From the NCBI GenBank assembly GCA_022605405.1, contig JABYQQ010000002.1, positions 558,001 to 622,000 on the forward strand: a stretch of 64,000 bases of DNA. Reading direction: 5' to 3'. A program made the translations under genes and the position numbers. How positions within the stretch are numbered: position 1 is the stretch's first letter; every line of letters begins with the position of its first letter. The notes beneath the pieces are model-generated. The model ran no database searches and was not told where the DNA came from. It worked only from the letters and a program-made list of their open reading frames with translations. This DNA comes from Earliella scabrosa. Its lineage: Eukaryota > Basidiomycota > Agaricomycetes > Polyporales > Polyporaceae. Below are positions 37,966 to 49,645 of the stretch, piece by piece.

Positions 37966-39406
37966 TCAACAGCGGGCCCGTCGCCTTGGGTGCCCGTCTG
38001 CCATGGTGCCGATCGTCCAAATTCCAGGGGAACTGTCGTCAGGCGATGTCTCTTGATACGATGCCTACCACAAAACAATGCAGTCAATGGTAAGAACTTT
38101 CCAGCCGAGTTCACGACTGAGTTACTCACCACCGAGTACCGGACCTCCAAACGTGTGCGGCCGACCGAGCCAAGTAAGCTCTCCAATCCACTCGACAGCA
38201 CGCGCTGATCCGATGAAGAGAGGCGGCGCAGCAAGGGAACGTCAAGAACAACGTCGAGTTTGAGCATGCTAGACAAGGCCTCGTCCATCTTGTTCCAGGC
38301 TGGCGTGCAGTCGCCCCCAAGGATACGCATTGGATCCTCAAAGTAGACCGGGAACTTGAGGGTGAGATTCCTAATAGGAAGAGCGGGTTGCTGGGATAGA
38401 ACGTCTGCGTACGTCTGTAGAGCCTCGGAGAAGCACCTGTAGCCGTAACGCTGGTAGCCTAGCCAGCTATACTTGAAGTTCAGCGTGAGCGACTCCAGGC
38501 GCTTGCATGCCGCTAGCCCGGACGTCGACCACAACCTTCCCCCTACTGGTATGGTTTCAGCAGGAGAGGCGCACCACGGAACTATTGCGACTCACCTGGC
38601 ATCCCGTCTTCCAAAAACTCCTCCGTAAGCTCCAGTTCGAGAGCGCGAAGACCAGGTCCCGCTTTGGTTAGCAGTCTGCCGGATGCTTCGAAGTCGAACC
38701 ATGACTGCAAGCAGAAGTGGATGGACTCGAGCGTGCTTCCGGGAGACTCCGTGTGGTCCACGATGTCGTAGAGGTACGCTACTGCCAGTGGTCCAGTCCC
38801 GATCGTGTCGCACTTGAGATGGCGGATCTCCGTCTGTGGGAGGATACGTCCGTTCGATGACTTGAAGGTCGCGCCCCTTGAGAAGTATCCTTCGACAGAG
38901 AGGGTCCCAATTGACGAGAACATGCGGATAATGTTTGCGATGGGCGAGATATCGTCGTTATGGTGCCGGCATCCGATGAGGTCGAGAGTGGAGATTGCAA
39001 GTCGCTTCTCAACCGGGACGGGGAAATCGTCGAAGTCCAGTCCGATGATTGTGAGCCGCTTCAGCCCCGGCAGGGAAGAAACCGCGGAGTACAGGTACGA
39101 TGCGCTAAATTGTTCTGGTGTTTGGGAGCTCCGAACCATTGCGGCGCAGTTGAGCGTGAGGTCACGGAGGTACGCGCGAGCGTCATCGCAGGTCTTCAGA
39201 AACCGCAAAAGGTTGTGGATGCCGCCGTAGCTACTTCCATCGGGGAAGACCTCCAATGTCCTGAACAGATGGCGCCGGGCCGCAGATAACCAGTCGCGCC
39301 GGACTAACCCGCAGGATTTGAGCGTTGTGTTGTCGTGCTGTAGAAAGTCAATGACAATGTGCCACAGCTCGGTGGGAAGCTGCGCCGTAGGAGTAGTGCC
39401 TTGCAT
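37966..39406 (-). CDS. F-box-like protein, 3 exons (left-arm copy)
   Basis: Exons are 39406-38596, 38545-38130 and 38064-37966, giving 441 aa. The ATG at 39406 directly precedes the F-box-like start QLPTELWHIVIDFLQHDN and SCGLVRRDWLSAARRHLF (residues about 10-50). An upstream in-frame ATG at 39520 lies before a GTAAGT and is probably in the leader. Leucine-rich stretches follow (LPGLKRLTIIGLDFDDFP, LAISTLDLIGCRHHND, TLSVEGYF). Both introns sit exactly where the paralogue at 54508-55951 has them. Reading through intron 2 stays open in both copies and would end at 37950, so an intron-retained C-terminus is possible. By eye it shares about three quarters of its residues with the right copy. Confidence 0.82.
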
Positions 39407-40262
39407 CGTGAGTGTGATAGCGGCTTTTGTGAGAGGTGAGCGCGAGCTATAGGGCATCATGGCAAGAGGACTTACGAAGTCAGGAGAACAAAAGTCGAGG
39501 TGCAGCCATCTCCCAACCATGATGGCTCCTTATATATGTAAATATCCCAGGGGCAAAGCATTCTCCTCGTCAAAGCCCTCGCTCTGTCACCGCCACCGAC
39601 GCTTTTACAATGGTTCGAATTCAGTGGCATTGCTTAGCTTTCGCCATTCGCATCGAGTGAGCATGTGATATCAAGCATTGAACTTACACACAAGCATGGA
39701 CGTAAGTACTACTTACTACATACCGGGGGCAAGTGGTGGTTGGCACTGGTTGCTTTCGCAGAATCCGAAAGTTTGAGTAACCTTGAAGCGCTTATGGTCA
39801 TCGGGAAATCCCGGGTGCACCGCTTCGGCGTCACGACGGTCTAGCACACTGGCACTTCAAGTCCACCAACATAAGTAGGCAGCCGACTTGGCCGCGGGTG
39901 GTGTGGAGGACCCACGTATCTGTGGCGCCCTCTATTGGTTAGTCGAGGTTGCCACTTACTCGTCGTGGATGCGTACCGTCTACTGACTACAACGTGATCA
40001 TAGCCGCCTCAAAAATTGAAATAGTAAGTCTGAATACTGTCTGGCGTAACTAGCGCGAACTCAACATTACGACATGACATCAACAAGATGACAGGCTTCG
40101 TCGTGAGAGTAGAGAACGCTGTACCACCACCGTAAGTTCTTCAACGATACCTTGATCGATATCGTACGCTAGTCCCCGAAGCACGAACTCCCACAGCAGC
40201 TCCGAGGCTTCGACCCGGAGTCCTATATTTTCCTTACGTCCCTCTGAAGGGACAGGCCAGGC
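39407..40262. other. Shared upstream region of the F-box and HET genes
   Basis: The two genes are divergent, so both promoters lie here. Right-arm homology covers the part up to about 39,862 and includes the dispersed motif at 39801-39818. The remaining 400 bp are unique. No gene or clear TATA box is seen. Confidence 0.55.
39801..39818 (+). repeat. Dispersed TCGGGAAATCCCGGGTGC motif, copy 2
   Basis: Identical over 18 bases to copies at 32188 (+) and 54095 (reverse complement). It lies about 45 bp inside the inner edge of the left arm. Confidence 0.8.
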
Positions 40263-42273
40263 ATGTGGCTCCTAACCAGCGACGGCGCTGAACTCAAGTA
40301 CTATGCCCGCCCGCCCAAACGATACGCTATTCTATCGCATGTCTGGCGTAAATCCGGCCGCCCCGGGCAGGCATCACTGGAACAGAGCTTCCAGGACGTT
40401 CGGCGCATCATCAAACGCTCGAAGCGCACCGGCGAGGACCCGCGCACTCTGTTGTCCACCAAGATCCGCCGGTGCTGTGCGTGGGCGGCCGAGCACGGCT
40501 TCGACCTGGTGTGGATCGACACCTGCTGCATAGACAAGACAAGCAGCGCAGAGCTCTCGGAGGCGATCAACTCCATGTTCACTTGGTACCGCATGGCGAG
40601 CATCTGCTACGCCTACCTCCATGACGTCTCCATTCGCGACGATCCGTTCGAGGCCGACTCATCCTTCCGGAGGAGCAAGTGCTTCACGCGTGGGTGGACA
40701 CTGCAGGAGCTCATTGCACCGAGAGATGTGATCTTTCTATCCAGAGAATGGTTTCCCCTCACCTCCAAGCGTGCATCCCCGGGTATCCTGCATGAGCTCA
40801 CCGGCATTGACACGGACGTGCTACTTGGGAGGCGCGCGCTCAACGACGTGAGCGCCGCGAAACGCATGTCGTGGGCCGCCGGGCGCAAGACGTCCCGCAT
40901 AGAGGACGAGGCATACTGCCTCATGGGGCTGTTCGGTGTCAGCATGCCCACAATCTACGGCGAGGGTCCGGAGGCATTCTTTCGCCTCCAAGTCGAGATC
41001 CGGAACAAGACGCAGGACCAGTCTCTCTTTGTCTGGGGACCCTCCCTCAGCCTGATGGAGACGGTCGCCGGATGTCCCTCGAAAGTGTTTCCTGCCATGG
41101 ACGATTTTTCTTTTGTCTACAGCTCGGGCCTGCTTGCGCGGAGTCCTGCAGCATTTGCTGGTTCCCCCGAGGTGGCCGCGCTGGACGTGGAGGACTGGGC
41201 GGCACGGCACAACATTGAAACGCAGCTTCCGCGCTTCAACATGACCAGCTACGGCATGCGAGCAACCTTGCCCATTGCCCGCTTTCCCAACCGCTGCGAC
41301 GTAGCCCTCATACCCTGTGATCTCGGGGGTGCAACTGTCGGCCTCCTGTTGCGCTTTCAAGGCCTTGGCAGTCCATGGTGCCTGAGCAATTGCGTCGTAC
41401 GTTGGCCGTTCAGTGAGTCTACAAAGTGAGCACCTTACCCGTGTTCCATCTTGGGCGCAGCTGATGTACGGAAGTTCTACTCAGAGGACTGAGTATGACA
41501 ACTGCGTTCACTACGACGACCTCGGTCGACGCCTGTCCCGCTGTCTTCACACGACCATGGTACGATACGTTCTAGTTCCACCGGCAGAGGACTTGGAGTA
41601 CAAGGTACCAATAGCATGGCAAACATTGTATCTCGCGTATCGCATCGAGCACATCCTCGGCCACCCTCCCCGCTTGGAACTAAGTAGATGGACAAACGGC
41701 TTGTTGGGGAGCGCCTCGAAACCGTCGTTATCGATGCTCCGCGCTGTGACAGCCCGGACCTGTTACACGATGCTCACCCCGCCGTGGGTGGTCAAGAGGC
41801 TACAAAGTCATGGTTTCGCCATGGTTCCTAATCGTGCTAAAGTAGTCCCAGTCACCAAGCTCCGGGCGGGTGACAACCTCGTCCTCGCGTGGGCGAATCG
41901 CAACACGGGAAAGCGATTCGAACTCCGTCTGCAGGCCGTCCGAACCGAAAACGAGGATGGTACAATCGATGATTCAGTCACTCGAGTGTCGTATACTCTG
42001 CGATTCCACGCACCAGGCCAACAACGCTCGGGAAATGATGCGTCAAAACTGCCCGGGAAGGTGGAAGACCCTGATGACGTCGTTGTGGAAACAAGTCCAC
42101 AATTTGTGGACGGTTTGGAGAGCGGGAGAGGGACCATCTTCGAGCCGGAGGGGATCGACATGATGCTCGAGCTCACGTTCACCCGTATCGGTGATCAACG
42201 TGACGTTGGAGTCCCACCCGACTGTCTTGTATACCATGTTGACATCAAGCTTCATGATGCGCGCGCGAGTTGA
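40263..42273 (+). CDS. HET-domain protein (heterokaryon-incompatibility family), 2 exons
   Basis: Exons are 40263-41396 and 41461-42273, joined in phase by a 64-nt GTACGT...GCAG intron, giving 648 aa. Without splicing the frame would stop at 41429. The HET domain occupies roughly residues 20-160 and shows its usual blocks: YAILSHVW, AAEHGFDLVWIDTCCIDK, LSEAINSMFTWYRMASICYAYL and FTRGWTLQELIAPRDVIFLS. It is followed by RIEDEAYCLMGLFGVSMPTIYGEG. In ascomycetes such proteins trigger cell death after fusion of incompatible hyphae; in basidiomycetes the role is less tested. The C-terminal 270 residues contain no NACHT, WD or ankyrin repeats and match nothing I recognise. It sits between the duplication arms, divergent from an F-box gene. 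Confidence 0.9.
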
Positions 42274-42440
42274 CTCTTTTCTAGGGTACAGTAATTGATC
42301 GCATTTTCGTAGCGTGCATGGTATCACTCTGCAAGATGGTTGTCGACGTAGTAGACTAATGATACATTTTGAGTCAGTGTTCTGCGCAAGTTCGTAACCT
42401 ACAAAGTCTGTTTCTTCTCAGTCCATAGATCTATCTATAT

Positions 42441-45400
42441 TCAACCCATGACACTGGCAAGGAGGGCCATGCGGATCTAAGAAGGGGGTGAGTCGACATA
42501 ATTGAAGATAAAGTAATCTCAGGATACTTACGAAGAGGCCATATCGCATTTGCCGGAAGTACACAGCACGACGAGAGTCGAAGTCGACATCGGGATCAAT
42601 TTCTGGAGGGTACATCGTCAATTCTGTCCGAAATCTTGTGATAGTACTGCGCTCACCGTTCACTCGCGGAAGGGGGTGCATCACAATCATCTCCTCTTTC
42701 GCCCGCGACAACAGAGCGTGGTCCACGCGGTACGCATCCTTCACCCCCTGCCACTCCGAGTCGTCCTTGAACCGCTCCTTCTGCAGCCGCGTGACGTACA
42801 GGACATCCGTTTCTCCCAGGACCTCCTCAAGAGATTCGCACTGGTAGACTGGGATGCCGGCCTTACGCGCGGCAGAGACCACGCTTGCCGGCATGGCCAG
42901 CGACGGTGGCGACACAAAGTTCAGGCGCACCGAGTAGAGAGAGAGGAGAGTCACCAGACTGTGGACGGTGCGGCCATTTTTGAGGTCACCGAGCATGGTG
43001 ATCGTACGCCCGTTGACGGTTCCGAGCTCCGAACGAATTGTGTAAACGTCGAGCAGGGCCTGGAAGGTGCTAAGTACGACGATACACCCAACAGCTTTGC
43101 GAAACTCACCTGTGAGGGGTGTTCACCGATGCCATCACCAGCATTGAGGATCGGGACAGGCGAGAATTTGGCCGCCAACTGCGAGCTACCGACCTCGGGA
43201 TGGCGAATGACAATGGCATCGGCGTAGCAGCCAAGGGTACGGATCGTGTCCGGCAGAGTCTCGCCCTTCAGAACAGACGAGGAGTCAACATTCACGTTCA
43301 CGACCTCTCCTCCGCAGCGCTTCATAGCCGTGTCGAACGAAGACGACGTCCTGGTGGACGGCTCGTAGAAGAGCGTGGCGAGTACCTTGCCCTTGAGGAT
43401 GTCCAGGGTACCGTTCCGCTCGACCTGGAGCTGCATCTCGTGCGCGAGCGTGAAGAGGTCGTGGACGTCTCGGTGGCCGAACTGCTTGACCGTGAGGATG
43501 TGTCGGCGGTTGAAGGCGGGGTGTGGGAGGAGATGGCTAAAGATCTGCATATTCGCCGCGGGGCCATGAATGGGTACAACGGCAGTGGAGGAGACGGCGC
43601 TCGGCTGTGGCCCAGGGTGCGTCTGCGCAGGGACATCCGTGGCGGTGCGACCCAAGATGGCCTGAACGTCCGGCTTGCCACCCGAGACAGACGACCTTCT
43701 CTCCGCAGGGGGATGGCTGATGGTAGCACTTGATATATCCCGTCCGAGTGGAGCGCTGGAGAGGACACCATCAAGGAACGCCGTCTGACCGTGGATCTGA
43801 ACGCGATGTACCGCGCCGTTCACAACCGTCCCCTCGAGAGGCGACCAGGAGTGCTGCCGTTTGTGGAACTGGTACTTGCGGCCAACGATGATTTCAACAT
43901 GTGCATGACCTTGATCGGGTAAGGCGAAGATACGGAGGGGGTTGTCGTGCAGGCGTCGACGAATATCTTCAAGGGTGAGACGACCTGCTGCGACGGCGCC
44001 CAACAGGAGCGGAAGGGTCTCCTCGATACCAGATGCGGCAGAAGCCTCCTTCCCGAGCTGTATTGCGAGCTCGTAGGGAACACGGCCGACGGAAAAGACA
44101 TCGATGGCGTCGAGGTTGCTCCACAAGTACTGCTGGTTCTCGGCCGTCGGCAAGCAGGTGACACCGGGGAACTGCTCCTTTGTGAAGAACAACGCATAGA
44201 CCGCGACGTCGCAGGTGACCTTGAGGCCCTTGGCCTTGCTCAGCGATATCAAGAGCATGTCCTCCTTGGTCTGCACGTTCGTAACGTGAAGGGTGCTGTT
44301 GTGGAGGTCCGCGAGCAACAGGATGGGTGCCAGGTTCGCACCCCGCGCGTCGGTGACGATCGGTTTCTCGGAGGGCCAGGATGAGAAGTGGGCAGCCGCG
44401 GCTGGGATCTGACTGTCCGGGTCGCCGTAACGGAACGGGACGAAGAGTGACTTGACTTCGGCCTCGAGCTCATCATCCAGCACGTTAACGTTGGCGGACG
44501 ACGCGGTGACGTTCATCGCGTAGTTGCAGTACGCAGCACCGGCAATGTTAGACGTGGCCTTGTCGAGCGACACCCTGTCGGTAATCCTCGTCTGCAAACC
44601 GACCGGGAGGACGAGCGCGGTGACGAAGCCGCCGCTGACGGACGCCTTCGTTGCAGTGGCGAAGTCCTCGCCGGCCATGGTCAGGTCCGGGACGAAGCTC
44701 GCGATGTTAACGAGCCCTGGGAAAGTGTGCGTCTCGTGCGAGGTCTTGAAGTCGACGGGCGACACTTCGAGGGGCATCTTGCGCACGAGCGCCTCGAAGA
44801 GCAGCTTCGCGATCTTGACGTTCGTGATGAGCGGCACAGCGAAGTCGACAGCCATGCGACGGGTGCGGTATCCCTTGCTTGCGTAGCTCGCAGGTCGGCG
44901 GTAATGATTCTTCGACGGCAGGTTGATGTACATGTCGATGAGGTTGTTCGCCAGATGCTGTGTCAAAGAATACTCCGACTTCTGCTCGCTGTCCTCGCCA
45001 AGGATCTCGAGGTACTACAGCATTGCAAGGTCAGAGGGTTGCAAGTAAAAGCATGATGCGAAGTTGACGCTATCTCACTTTGCAAGGAATGTGGTGCTCA
45101 GTGAAGAAATCCGCCGTACCCGATGTGCCAAAGATGTTGTACCCAGCGGCGTGTAGCCTCTGAACCGAGGGCAGGATCTCGAGCTTTTCCTTGAAGCTGC
45201 CGATCGAGAACAGAATGTTCTTCTTCGGCAGGACGATGCCCGTCGACACGAGCGCCTTAACGTACGCCTCGTACTTGTCCCGCCCAAAGCAGGCCACCTC
45301 GCCCGTCGACGCCATCTCCACGCCCAGGACAGGATCCGCGCCCGACAGCCTGCTGAAGCTGAACTGCGGCACCTTGACGCCGACGTAGTCGGGCGGGAGC

Positions 45401-48400
45401 GGGACGTGCGGGTACGGCTCGACGGGCATGCTCAGCATCACCTTCGTCGCGAGCTCGATCGCGTCGATGCCGGTCACCTTTGACACGAACGGGAACGAGC
45501 GCGCCGCGCGCAGGTTGCACTCGATCACCTTGATCTCGTTGTTCTTCGCGATGAACTGGATGTTGAACGGCCCGGTCACGTTGAGCGCGTTCCCGATCTT
45601 GACCGTCGCGTCCTCGATCCGCCGCACCGTCTCCGGGTCGAGGTCCTGCGGCGGGTGGATGAGCGTCGCGTCGCCAGAGTGCACGCCCGCGTTCTCGACG
45701 TGCTCCGAGATGTAGTGCATGATGACCTTGCCGTCCTTGGCGACCGCGTCCATCTCGATCTCCTTCGCGCCCTCGATGTACTTGGTGATCACGACCGGGT
45801 GCTCGCGCGAGACGGCGGTCGCCTGAGAGAGGTAGCTGTTGAGGTCGTCCTGGCTGAACACCACGTTCATCGCCGCGCCTGAGAGCACGTAGGACGGGCG
45901 AACGAGGACCGGGTAGCCGACCTTCTCGCAGAACGCGTGCGCCTCGTCGTAGCTCGACAGCTCCTTCCACAGCGGCTGGTCCACGCCGATCTCGTCGAGG
46001 AGGCGCGAGAACTTGAACCGGTTCTCCGCCGTGTCAATCATCTCCGGCGACGTCCCATAGATCTTCACGTTCTGGCGGTACAGCGGCAGCGCGATGTTGT
46101 TCGGCGTCTGGCCGCCCATGGACAGAATGACGCCGCGTGAACGCTCCGTGTCGTAGATGTCGAGGATCGTCTCGAGGCTGATGTTCTCAAAGTACAGCCG
46201 GTCGGCCTCGTCGTAGTCGGTACTCACCGTCTCCGGGTTGTAGTTCACCATGACGGTCGGCAGACCGTTGTCGCGAAGCGTCCGGATCGCGCGCACGGCG
46301 CACCAGTCGAACTCGACCGAGGACCCGATGCGGTATACGCCAGAGCCGAGGACCATGACACCGCAGTCGTCGAAGGTCACGTCGTGCTCGACCGCATTGT
46401 ACGTCGTGTACAGGTAGTTCGTGAACGCGGGGAACTCGGCCGCGACGGTGTCGATCTGCTTCACGAACGGCGCAACACCGTACTCCTGGCGCAGACGGCG
46501 GACCGCGAGCTCGGTCGTGCCCATGCAGTTGGCGACTTGTCGGTCCGAGAAGCCGAGCTGCTTCGCCTGGCGCAGCAGCTCGGAGCCGATCGAGTTGATG
46601 TTGCACTGGTAGAGCCGCTGCTCCATCTTGAAGATCGACTGCAGCTTGGTCAGGAACCACCGGTCGATGTTCGTCATCTGCCAGATCTTGTCGACGCTGT
46701 AGCCGCGGTGAAACGCGGTCGCGATCGCGAAGATGCGCTTGTCGGTGGGGTTCATGAGCTCCTCGTCGATGTCCTCCACAAAGTCGTTCTAGACGCAGTC
46801 ATCCTCAGCATCGCCATCGACATGCAACGCCTGTACGTACCTTCGCGAACCCGAGGAACTGGTCGTCGATCGCGCGAATGGCCTTCTGTATGGTCTCCTG
46901 GAACGACCGGCCGATGCTCATGACCTCGCCCACGCTCTTCATGCTGCTGCTCAGCAGGCGGCTCACCCGGCTGAACTTCTTCAGGTCCCAGCGCGGGATC
47001 TTGACCACGACGTAGTCCAAGCTCGGCTCGAAGCACGCCGACGTCACCTTCGTCACCGAGTTCTTGATCTCGTTCAGCGGGATACCGAGCCCGAGCTTCG
47101 CCGCGATGAACGCGAGCGGGTAGCCCGTCGCCTTTGACGCGAGCGCAGAGGAGCGCGAAAGCCGCGCGTTGACCTAGCACGGAGTGTAAGTTTGCGCGCT
47201 TCGGAAACAGACGCGCGCGTGCCATACCTCGATGATGCAGTATTCGCGCGACGTGGGGTTCAGCGCATACTGGATGTTGCACTCGCCGATGACGCCGAGG
47301 TGGCGGATGACGTTGATCGCGGTCGTGCGGAGCATGTTGTAGTCCGCATCCGACAGCGTCTGTGACGGCGCGACGACGATGCTATCGCCAGTATGAATCC
47401 CGAGCGGGTCGAAGTTCTACCGCGAGTTCAGACGGTCGCCGCGCAGCCGAACGACCAGGACGCGACTCACCTCCATGTTGCAGACCGTGATGCAGTTGTC
47501 GCGACAGTCGCGCACGACCTCGTACTCGATCTCCTTCCAGCCCTTCATGCTCTTCTCGACCAGCACCTGTGGGCTCGTCGCGAACGCCTTGCTGCATAGC
47601 GCCTTGAGCTGCTGCTCGTCCTGCGCGAACCCCGAGCCAAGCCCCCCGAGCGCGTACGCCGCGCGCACAATCACCGGGTACCCGATCGCCCCCGCCGCCG
47701 CGACCGCCTCCTCCGTCGTCGTCGCCGTGCTCGACTGTGCGCACCGCTCCCCAATCTCCGCCATCGCGCTCGCAAAGAGCTGCCGGTCCTCGGTCATGAT
47801 GATCGTGTCGATCGGCGTCCCGAGCACCTTGCACCCCAGGCCCTCGAGCTCGTCCTTGAGCTTGATCCCGACGTTGAGCGCCGTCTGACCACCAAATGTG
47901 ACGTAGATCCCGTCCGGCTTCTCGTACTTGATGATCTTGCGCACGAACTCGGGCGTGACTGGCAGGAAGTACACCTTATCCGCGAGCCCGCGCGACGTCG
48001 CGATGGTCGCAATGTTCGGATTCACGAGGATCGTGTAGATGCCCTCCTCCTTGAGCGCCTTGATCGCCTGCGAGCCCGAGTAGTCGAACTCACCCGCCTG
48101 GCCGATTGAGAGCCCGCCCGAGCCAAGGATGAGGACCTTCTGCACGTCCGCGCGAGGCACGCGCTTCTCGTTCTCCTCTTTGCTACCCCCCGGCATACTG
48201 ATCGGGACGAGGCTGCCCGTCTTCGCGCAGTGGACGATGTTCTGGATGAACACCTCGAACAGGAACTCGGTGTCGCGCGGGCCGGGCGTGGACTCTGGGT
48301 GGAACTGGACGGAGAAGAACGGCTTGTCGACGCAGTAGATGCCCTCGTTGCTTCCGTCGTTAGCGTTCTGGAACAGCTCCCTCCACCCCTCAGGGAGCGA

Positions 48401-49645
48401 CGCCGTCTCGACCTGGAAACCGTGGTTCTGACTCGTGATGTAGCACCTCCCGCTCAGCGCGTCCGTGCAGGGAAGGTTGTGCCCGCGATTACCGTATTTC
48501 ATCTTCGACGTCTTAGCTCCCGCGGCGAGCGCGAGCAGTTGGTGACCCAGACAGATCCCGAAGATGGGCCTGTCGGCCTTTTCCATCGCGCGCCGAAGTC
48601 GCTCAATGGTCGGCGCAACCATCGTCGGATCACCGGGGCCGTTCGAGACAAAGAGGCCGTCGAACGGCTCTTCGGAGTCTGCGAGGTAGTCGTAGTCCCA
48701 GGGCACGACCTTGAGCTCGACACCGCGATGGGTGAAGCAGCGGATCTGGTTGTACTTCATGCCCACATCGACCGCGAGCACGCGCAGAGGGCGCGACCCG
48801 GACGGGTGCATTTTGGGTTCGCCGACCGGCTTGAACACGCGCGGTTCCTTGATCGAGACGGCCGCGACGAGGTTCTCCTGGTTCGGATCATGGAACGGTA
48901 TGTCGAGGTAGTCTTCGCGCCAACGTGCGTTCGTGAGCGCGCCAGGGGGCGACGGCGCGCGTGACATTGGAGCGGAGGAGGCCATGATTGAGGCACGTCT
49001 GTCGCCAGGGACGTCCACACGTCGGGCGAGGATCTTTCCCAGCATCGACCCCTTTTCGCGGATCTTTTTGGTGAGAGCGCGCGTGTCGACACCGAAGATG
49101 GCGGGCACACCGCTCTCCTTGAGCCATTGGCCGAGGGAGGAGCCGGCGAGGAAGTGGCTGTAGTCTTCCGAGTACGAGCCGACGACGAGCGCGGCGACGT
49201 GGACGCGCGAGGACTCAAAGTCTGGAGGAATGTCGTCTACGGACGCTGCGTCCGGACGAGGGGGAACACCGTAGTTGCCGATGAGCGGGTAGGTGAGGAT
49301 GAGGATCTGACCTTCGTACGACGGGTCTGTGAGAGACTCGGTGTAGCCAACCATGCCTAGACAGTGCAATCAAGAGAGTGAGCGCAGACCCGCTGTCGAA
49401 GCAGAGGGCGTACCGGTCTGGAAGACACATTCTCCTGCCACGCTCTTCCCCTCCGCTCCGAAACTGACGCCGCGGAAGGCGGTGCCATCTGCGAGCTCGA
49501 GAACAGCGTCTACGAAAGTGTTTTCGTCCTGCACCGAGGTCGCAGCGATGGGCGAGGCCGGAAAGCCGTTTGGATAGCTTGAGGCGGAGCGAGCGAGGAC
49601 GGGGCGGACGACGGTGTGCTTGAGCGCGGGGTTGGAGAGGGCCAT
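42441..49645 (-). CDS. URA2: Fused glutamine-dependent carbamoyl-phosphate synthase / aspartate carbamoyltransferase, 9 exons
   Basis: It catalyses the first two steps of de novo pyrimidine synthesis. Exons: 49645-49414, 49356-47471, 47416-47228, 47173-46841, 46788-45079, 45014-43110, 43059-42657, 42602-42532, 42476-42441, all in phase, giving 2254 aa (yeast Ura2 is 2214). Domains: glutamine amidotransferase with FGICLGHQ (about residue 345) and FHPES (about 430); carbamoyl-phosphate synthase large part from [21 protein letters not shown] (about 483) to about 1450; a dihydroorotase-like domain (about 1500-1850); and aspartate carbamoyltransferase (about 1945-2254) with [15 protein letters not shown] and [10 protein letters not shown] at the end. 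The dihydroorotase-like domain lacks the HxH metal motif ([10 protein letters not shown] stands in its place), so it should be inactive, as in other fungi. The start is CACCATGG. Feedback control by UTP is known for the family. Confidence 0.97.

Larger units (their letters stand above)
32495..39862. repeat. Left arm of a large inverted segmental duplication
   Basis: Reading the minus strand of this arm gives, in order, an F-box gene, an unidentified conserved segment, an MFS transporter gene and a small-gene relic. The same order appears on the plus strand of 54,046-61,625. Homology covers introns and intergenic DNA as well as exons. Examples are 34,000-34,070 against 60,770-60,850 and 32,790-32,890 against 61,300-61,400. 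Boundaries were judged by eye and could be off by some tens of bases. The arm contains a 601-bp transposon that the other arm lacks. Confidence 0.9.

Noticed and set aside
39407..39520. Upstream in-frame ATG of the left F-box gene as the real start
   Set aside because: It is followed by a GTAAGT donor-like site, the sequence between it and the F-box is not protein-like, and the right copy does not keep the same frame from it.
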